NCBI RefSeq assembly: GCF_000170855.1
Contig: NZ_ABCQ01000020.1
Coordinates: 1 to 64,000 of the forward strand
Direction of reading: 5' to 3'
From: Moritella sp. PE36
GTDB taxonomy: Bacteria; Pseudomonadota; Gammaproteobacteria; Enterobacterales; Moritellaceae
Length of the DNA: 64,000 nucleotides
Numbering within the stretch: position 1 is the first letter of the stretch; each line of letters starts with the position of its first letter. The notes beneath the pieces are model-generated. The model had not been told where the DNA came from and ran no database searches. It was given only the letters and a program-made list of their open reading frames with translations. Made by a program: the position numbers and the translations under genes. Shown in pieces: positions 59,191 through 64,000 of this stretch.

Positions 59191-59819
59191 TGCAATGTAT
59201 TATTAAAAGCCGCGCCACGACACCAGAGCAAAAAGCACTGCGTCTTGCTCAGATCATGGACGTCACCGCGGCACGTTTTACCACCTTCAGTTATGAAGAC
59301 GTTAACTTAAAACATATCGCTGCCGATATGGGGATCACCAAGGCCGCCTTGTATCGGTATTTCAGAAATAAAGAAACCCTATTTCTGGCTGTCTATAGCC
59401 AAGAAGCACAAAGCTTAGCGCTGACTGCAGCAAGTGAAATGGATCAGCAATCGCTGACTGATTCAATCTGCAATACTTTAATCAAGCACCCGTTATATTG
59501 TAAACTCAGTGCCATCATGTACACCGCGCTGCAATGTAACTTAACGCTAGACGAAGCCCGAGAGTTCAAAACCGCCTTATTGCAGTTTATACAGCAGTAC
59601 GCGGCAATGATCAGCGAACATTATGCACTGAGTATCGAGCAAGCGACTGAGTTGATATTACAAGTACAGCAAGTGATTATTGGCTGTTGGCATATGAGCC
59701 ATTCTGTCGGCGCGGTTGCCGAGGTGATTAAAGAAGGACCATTACAGTTATTTGAAGTTAACTTTGCAGATATATTACACAGTCATATCGCCCGACTTGT
59801 CGCGAGTTATCAAGGCTAG
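59190..59819 (+). CDS. TetR-family regulator
   Basis: 209 aa. N-terminal helix-turn-helix (FSYEDVNLKHIAADMGITKAALYRYFRNKETLF), C-terminal ligand-binding helices with several Cys/Met-rich stretches. Its ATG overlaps the SDR stop (TAATG), so it is co-translated with the SDR and probably controls that unit. Confidence 0.9.
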   Translation: MQCIIKSRATTPEQKALRLAQIMDVTAARFTTFSYEDVNLKHIAADMGITKAALYRYFRNKETLFLAVYSQEAQSLALTAASEMDQQSLTDSICNTLIKHPLYCKLSAIMYTALQCNLTLDEAREFKTALLQFIQQYAAMISEHYALSIEQATELILQVQQVIIGCWHMSHSVGAVAEVIKEGPLQLFEVNFADILHSHIARLVASYQG

Positions 59820-59976
59820 CCCACACCATTGATGAATAGTCGTGATTCACAGAGAAATGATTAACAATAACTGACATTATTTTACATACCATTGATCAAT
59901 TCACAAAAATGTAACACAATCATTATAACCTACCCGCAATAAAAACAACTAAATTAACCATTTACAGGGATTTATA

Positions 59977-61611
59977 ATGATTAAACATAGTGTCTTAATG
60001 CTTGCGATTTCAAGCATATTTCTTAGCGCTTGTAACGACTCGTCAGCAGTAACCGCTGCACCTGAAACAACCAAAGTTAAAAATCTTATCTTGATGATTG
60101 GCGATGGTATGGGACCACAACAAGTGGGTCTATTAGAACAGTATGCACAAAGTGCCCCGTTGTCGGTTTATAACGAAAAAGGCAACAAAACTGCGCTATC
60201 AAAATTTGCTGATGCCGGTCAAATGGGTCTATCATTAACGTCCCCTTATGGCAGTAACGGTAGCCTAGTTGTTGATTCAGCATGTTCGGCAACACAACTT
60301 GCAACCGGTGTTGCTGCAGGCTCGGAGATGATAGGGTTAGACAATCAAGGTAACATCGTCGAAACCATTCTCGAAAGAGCCAAGGCGCAAGGTAAAGCCA
60401 CAGGCTTAGTATCTGATACCCGTATTACCCATGCCACACCAGCCGCATTCGCAGCGCATCAACCACACCGTTCGTTCGAAGCTAAAATTGCAGAGCAACT
60501 CATCGAATCAGGCAACGTCGATGTCATGCTGTCTGGTGGCGCGCGGGTATTCTTGCCTGCCGACATTAAAACCAACCAAGCGAGCCGTGACCAAATGGCC
60601 GCTTTAGGTGTGCCAGACAGTGTTTACAAAAAATCAAAACGTAAAGACCAACGTAATTTATTATTAGAAGCGAAAAACCAACACGGTTACAACCTTGCGT
60701 TCGATAAAGATCAACTTGCGGCAGCTGAAGGCACTAAACTGCTGGGTTTATTTGCCAACTCAGGCATGGCAGACGGCATTGCTTATACCGCCTGTACACA
60801 AGACAACACTTGCACACAACCCTCGTTACGCGATATGACCATGAAAGCCTTAGACATATTGTCTAAAGACGAAGATGGTTTCTTCTTAATGATTGAAGGT
60901 GGTCAAATCGATTGGGCTGGTCATGTGAACGATGCGGGCTGGATGCTACATGAACTAATCAAGTTTGATGAAGCAGTGGCTGCGGTTTATGACTGGGTGA
61001 AAGATCGTGACGATACGCTGGTTATTATTACTGCTGATCACGAAACAGGGAGTTTTGGTTTCAGTTATTCACGTAATAATTTACCCGCAAGCCAGCACTT
61101 AACCGGCAATGGTATGCAAGGTAAAGAATACAAACCAAACTTCAACTTCGGTGAACTGTCACAACTTGATAAACTGTATGCGCAAAGCGGGACTTTCTAC
61201 GCGATGATGGATCAAGTCAATGCCGATTGGAATTTCAACAATACCACAGGTCAACAATGGGCTGATGCGATCAACACTTACAGCGCATTTAAAGTAACCC
61301 CAGAGCAAGCGGCACAGATTGGTTTACGCGAAGAGAATGAATATCATGTCGATGGGCATAAATACCTTAGCGCCAAGGAATTCCCGAAAGTGAATGACTT
61401 TAAAGAGTTTTATGTCTATGGCGATGAGATCCACGCCAACTTAATTGGCCGTGCATTAGGTGCTTCACAAAATATCGTGTGGGGAACGGGTACGCACACT
61501 GCAGCGCCAGTACCTGTCTATGCATTTGGACCGAAGAACATCACGCAGCAGTTTTCAACTATGCAGCATCATGTTGAATTAAGTCAAAAAATGGCTGACG
61601 CGTTATTATAA
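59977..61611 (+). CDS. Alkaline phosphatase, predicted lipoprotein
   Basis: 544 aa. Lipobox LSAC (Cys19) follows a signal peptide, so it is membrane-anchored rather than freely periplasmic. Alkaline phosphatase motifs: LILMIGDGMGPQQ with the metal Asp, VVDSACSATQLATG with the nucleophilic Ser, then EGGQIDWAGHVND, ITADHETGSFGF and GTGTHTAAPVPVYAFG at the C-terminus. Should release phosphate from monoesters outside the cytoplasm. AGGGA 9 nt upstream. Confidence 0.93.
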   Translation: MIKHSVLMLAISSIFLSACNDSSAVTAAPETTKVKNLILMIGDGMGPQQVGLLEQYAQSAPLSVYNEKGNKTALSKFADAGQMGLSLTSPYGSNGSLVVDSACSATQLATGVAAGSEMIGLDNQGNIVETILERAKAQGKATGLVSDTRITHATPAAFAAHQPHRSFEAKIAEQLIESGNVDVMLSGGARVFLPADIKTNQASRDQMAALGVPDSVYKKSKRKDQRNLLLEAKNQHGYNLAFDKDQLAAAEGTKLLGLFANSGMADGIAYTACTQDNTCTQPSLRDMTMKALDILSKDEDGFFLMIEGGQIDWAGHVNDAGWMLHELIKFDEAVAAVYDWVKDRDDTLVIITADHETGSFGFSYSRNNLPASQHLTGNGMQGKEYKPNFNFGELSQLDKLYAQSGTFYAMMDQVNADWNFNNTTGQQWADAINTYSAFKVTPEQAAQIGLREENEYHVDGHKYLSAKEFPKVNDFKEFYVYGDEIHANLIGRALGASQNIVWGTGTHTAAPVPVYAFGPKNITQQFSTMQHHVELSQKMADALL

Positions 61612-61640
61612 ACGCCAATACTGTTAACACCTAAACTCAG

Positions 61641-61677
61641 CTCGTTTAAGGAAAGTGTTCAGCACCCCTTAAACGAG
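61641..61677. terminator. Inverted repeat between convergent phosphatase and cyclase genes
   Basis: CTCGTTTAAGG (61641-61651) pairs exactly with CCTTAAACGAG (61667-61677), overlapping the stop codon of the minus-strand cyclase gene. Weak T-tract; may serve both genes. Confidence 0.55.
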
Positions 61678-62706
61678 TTTGGCTAATATCTGATTCTTGC
61701 CTGAACCTTTCACTTTATACAATAAATCATCGGCCATTTTATACAATTCGAGCATATCCTTATCGGTACGCTTGACCGTCACCATGCCCAATGAAATAGT
61801 CACGTAGCGGTAGCTGTCATTGCCTTTGTGCGGAATAGCCAACTCTTGCACTGCAAGCCGAATATCACTGACAATTTGTGATGCCATAATTTCATCATCA
61901 GCATAAAATAATAAGCCGAACTCTTCACCGCCTAAACGGAATATATAATCATCTGCACGTAATAACTTACTCTGTAATAGACTCGAGATAATAACTAAGG
62001 CTTCATCTCCAGCTACATGGCCGTAGTTATCATTGTATTTTTTGAAGTTATCAATGTCGATAATGGCAAAACTCAATAACCGAGTATGGCGTTTAGCTGC
62101 GCGCAAACTGTCTGGGAATACAGCGTTGAACTTGCGTCGGTTGTAGAGGCCTGTGAGTGGATCTGTCATTGAGTAGGTTTCTAAACGGCGATTCTTTTCT
62201 TTTAATTCTGCTTTTTTCTTTTTAAGTTCTGTCACATCAAGCATCACGCCGACAACACCCATAATTTGGCCGTCATCATCAAGCACTGAGGCTTTATAAA
62301 ACGAGAATATACGGATAGAACCGTCCGCACATTTGACTGACGTTTCATAAACTTGTTTACCCGGATTTCTCAGTAACAACAAATCTTTAGCATGATAGAT
62401 TTCAGCCAGTTCGTGCGGTATATATTCACTTAAATCGAACAAAGACTTACCAATAATTTTGGCTTTATCTATGCCTAAAATAGTCTCAGCGAAAGCATTA
62501 TTACACTGCTGATAGACCCCGTCAGTATTTCTATAAAACAGCGGGCTGGGAATGGTATCAACTAATGTTTGCAGCAATTGTGTTGTTTCTAGTGATTCAC
62601 TTGTTATTTGGTTCGCTAACTCAAGTTGCTGCTGTAACAGAGCGGATTGTTCTTTAAGCTCTACAACTTGTGCTTCTAATTCTTGGTAGGTTAATTTTTT
62701 GTTCAT
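61669..62706 (-). CDS. PAS-GGDEF diguanylate cyclase
   Basis: 345 aa, soluble. N-terminal coiled coil (residues 6-45, QELEAQVVELKEQSALLQQQLE), a PAS domain (about 50-165, VDTIPSPLFYRNTDGVYQQCN, PAC region VMLDVTELKK) and a GGDEF domain with signature RLGGEEFGLLF. A degenerate I-site is possible (LLRADD). Expected to make cyclic di-GMP in response to a PAS-bound signal. Confidence 0.92.
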   Translation of the reverse strand: MNKKLTYQELEAQVVELKEQSALLQQQLELANQITSESLETTQLLQTLVDTIPSPLFYRNTDGVYQQCNNAFAETILGIDKAKIIGKSLFDLSEYIPHELAEIYHAKDLLLLRNPGKQVYETSVKCADGSIRIFSFYKASVLDDDGQIMGVVGVMLDVTELKKKKAELKEKNRRLETYSMTDPLTGLYNRRKFNAVFPDSLRAAKRHTRLLSFAIIDIDNFKKYNDNYGHVAGDEALVIISSLLQSKLLRADDYIFRLGGEEFGLLFYADDEIMASQIVSDIRLAVQELAIPHKGNDSYRYVTISLGMVTVKRTDKDMLELYKMADDLLYKVKGSGKNQILAKLV

Positions 62707-62868
62707 CGTACACCAAATAAAATGTAAAACTAAAACGACACTAAACTGTCGTTAACTAAAATAGTCGCTCACTAGAATACCGAGCACCCTAATATTAAGT
62801 GGTCGTATAATACAAGGTTATGGCTGCGTTTAGCTAAGATCCCGCTATATTATGCCATCTCATTGGAT

Positions 62869-64000
62869 TTATTTCAGTTCAATAAACAAAGGTTCGTGAT
62901 CTGAAGACGAAAAAACTGACGCCATATTGCGCATTGCACCGACACCAATACCAACGCCAAGACGACTATTATTTAAGCCTCGATTACTATTAGATTGCCT
63001 ACTGTTATTAACAAAATGGCTTTCAGCTGCGTTAATGTGCCATATTTTTTGCGTCACTAAGCTCGATAACAGATCCGGACTTAATAAGATGTAATCTAAG
63101 CGTCCCAATGCCTTAAAAGAATAAGTCCAGCCAGTATCCGGTTGATTAACGAATGGATCGTGATAGCCATATCCAGTTTTCGTTTTGGTATTAAGCAAGG
63201 TTGTTCCCAAGTAGTTATAGTCACTGTGGGCTATTTTATAATAAGCATAACGCGCAACATCATAGTCAGTTAATACTAAAAGTGGATCTTCTTTAGGATA
63301 GCTATTTAAGTCACCCAGAATAATCTTGCTGCCCGACTCACTGGCTAACGCTTGTGCCAATACACTCGCCGCTGTCGTTCTAAACTGCGCGCAATGCCCT
63401 TGCCTATCTTGAGCTAACGTTCGCTTTGCCTGTTGCCATGCGCGTAATGATTGCTGATCTTCATTGCGCTTACGCTTTAGTTTTTTCAGCATGGCCGCAC
63501 GCTGCTTATCTTCAACACACTTGGAGCCTTTAGATTTAAAATGGTTCACACTAATAGTCAGGCGTTTACTTTGACTGTGATTATCGCTGACACGGATAAA
63601 TGTCGGTGTTAGCGCTGGGCGGTGATAAGCGTTGCCTAGCATGCTACGCTGTATCGGTAACTGAATGACGCGCGTATTAACCAGTTTGAGCTGAGTTGGC
63701 CGATAAAACCCAGCCACAGTGATAGCGCCAGTTCCCAAATAACGTCCTTGATGTAAGTCTGATTTACGCGGTTTGACCATGGCATAATGTTTACTGGGAT
63801 CTTGTATCGCTTGATTCACTAAGTCTAACAATCGCCTTATCGCAGAATGCTGACCAAAACCATTATTCTCCATTTCCATCAAACCAATAAAATCAGCATC
63901 CAATACCACCAGGGTGTCACGCAATTGCGTCTCTTGTTTACGCAGTGCAGACAATGTCGTCGCACCACGGTTTTGTCGTAATGGATTATTGCTGCCACCC
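62869..64000 (-). CDS. ExeM/NucH-like extracellular nuclease (C-terminal part, 5' end off window)
   Basis: The frame is open to the right edge (GGSNNPLRQNRGATTLS...), so only the C-terminal domain is seen. It is an endonuclease/exonuclease/phosphatase fold: LMEMENNG with the metal Glu, VNHFKSKGSKC, GDLNSYPKEDP and the final SSDHEPLFIEL. NPLRQNRGA...LDADFIGLMEMENNG matches ExeM-type extracellular nucleases. The internal TTG at 63954 is not the start. Confidence 0.88.
   Translation of the reverse strand, partial: GGSNNPLRQNRGATTLSALRKQETQLRDTLVVLDADFIGLMEMENNGFGQHSAIRRLLDLVNQAIQDPSKHYAMVKPRKSDLHQGRYLGTGAITVAGFYRPTQLKLVNTRVIQLPIQRSMLGNAYHRPALTPTFIRVSDNHSQSKRLTISVNHFKSKGSKCVEDKQRAAMLKKLKRKRNEDQQSLRAWQQAKRTLAQDRQGHCAQFRTTAASVLAQALASESGSKIILGDLNSYPKEDPLLVLTDYDVARYAYYKIAHSDYNYLGTTLLNTKTKTGYGYHDPFVNQPDTGWTYSFKALGRLDYILLSPDLLSSLVTQKIWHINAAESHFVNNSRQSNSNRGLNNSRLGVGIGVGAMRNMASVFSSSDHEPLFIELK

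Noticed and set aside
59871-59888. Possible Pho box upstream of the alkaline phosphatase gene (CTGACAT then TTTACAT)
   Set aside because: The first half fits (6 of 7), but the second half matches only 4 of 7 and the spacing is 3, not 4 bp. Not enough to call PhoB control.

Overview
The window reads as a chromosomal segment of a marine, psychrophile-type gammaproteobacterium. Moritella or a close relative is my best guess, from AT-rich coding, the kdsB-ycaR-lpxK-msbA order, a bioA/bioBFCD biotin locus, punC/punR and the overall protein resemblance. This is an impression, not a database result. I found no rRNA, tRNA or CRISPR array.

Layout. 1-2 kb: a sodium:solute symporter pair (small subunit cut by the window edge). 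2-6 kb (minus): lipid A/LPS operon kdsB-ycaR-lpxK-msbA, all overlapping or tightly spaced. 6-12.3 kb (minus): an RND/MMPL exporter with a YCF48-like partner, an AraC regulator and an unknown membrane protein. 12.4-17.6 kb: the complete biotin locus, bioBFCD divergent from bioA across a recognisable BirA operator. 17.8-20 kb: a small membrane protein, asnS and a tiny HTH-like gene. 20-26.4 kb (minus): a lipid cluster with an HSL-type esterase, a WS/DGAT acyltransferase, a PHA-granule-type protein, an LRAT-like protein, the nitroreductase ydjA and fadH. 26.8-41.8 kb: sppA, ansA, punC/punR, a large AsmA-like DUF748 protein, pepT, purT, nupC and a LysR regulator, mostly housekeeping. 41.9-58 kb: an accessory region of small, mostly minus-strand genes (PLC-like enzyme, GNAT, GGDEF, PhyH, YkgJ-type, DUF2157, LysE, YdeI, crotonase, glyoxalase) plus an MBL hydrolase, rlpA, a zinc-finger/FAD monooxygenase and an SPFH pair. 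58.4-64 kb: an SDR/TetR pair, a lipoprotein alkaline phosphatase, a PAS-GGDEF cyclase and the C-terminal part of an ExeM-like nuclease that runs off the window.

The most unusual signal is in the accessory region and once near 10.8 kb. Short plus-strand stretches, in five places, translate to the same N-terminal segment of a tyrosine recombinase (pattern LYxQxxxNLxxQGKRPA). Each sits antisense and immediately upstream of the start of a minus-strand gene. In the three best copies the opposite strand carries a sigma70-like promoter (TTTACC, 17 bp, TAAxxT) aimed at that gene. Several intergenic gaps in the same region also have attC-like ends (YYTAAC-type left, GCGTTA-type right). This suggests decayed integrase/cassette-like insertions whose ends may now drive neighbouring genes. 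The same region holds a single-base frameshift in a glyoxalase gene, a disrupted zinc-ribbon gene and a 13-G tract.
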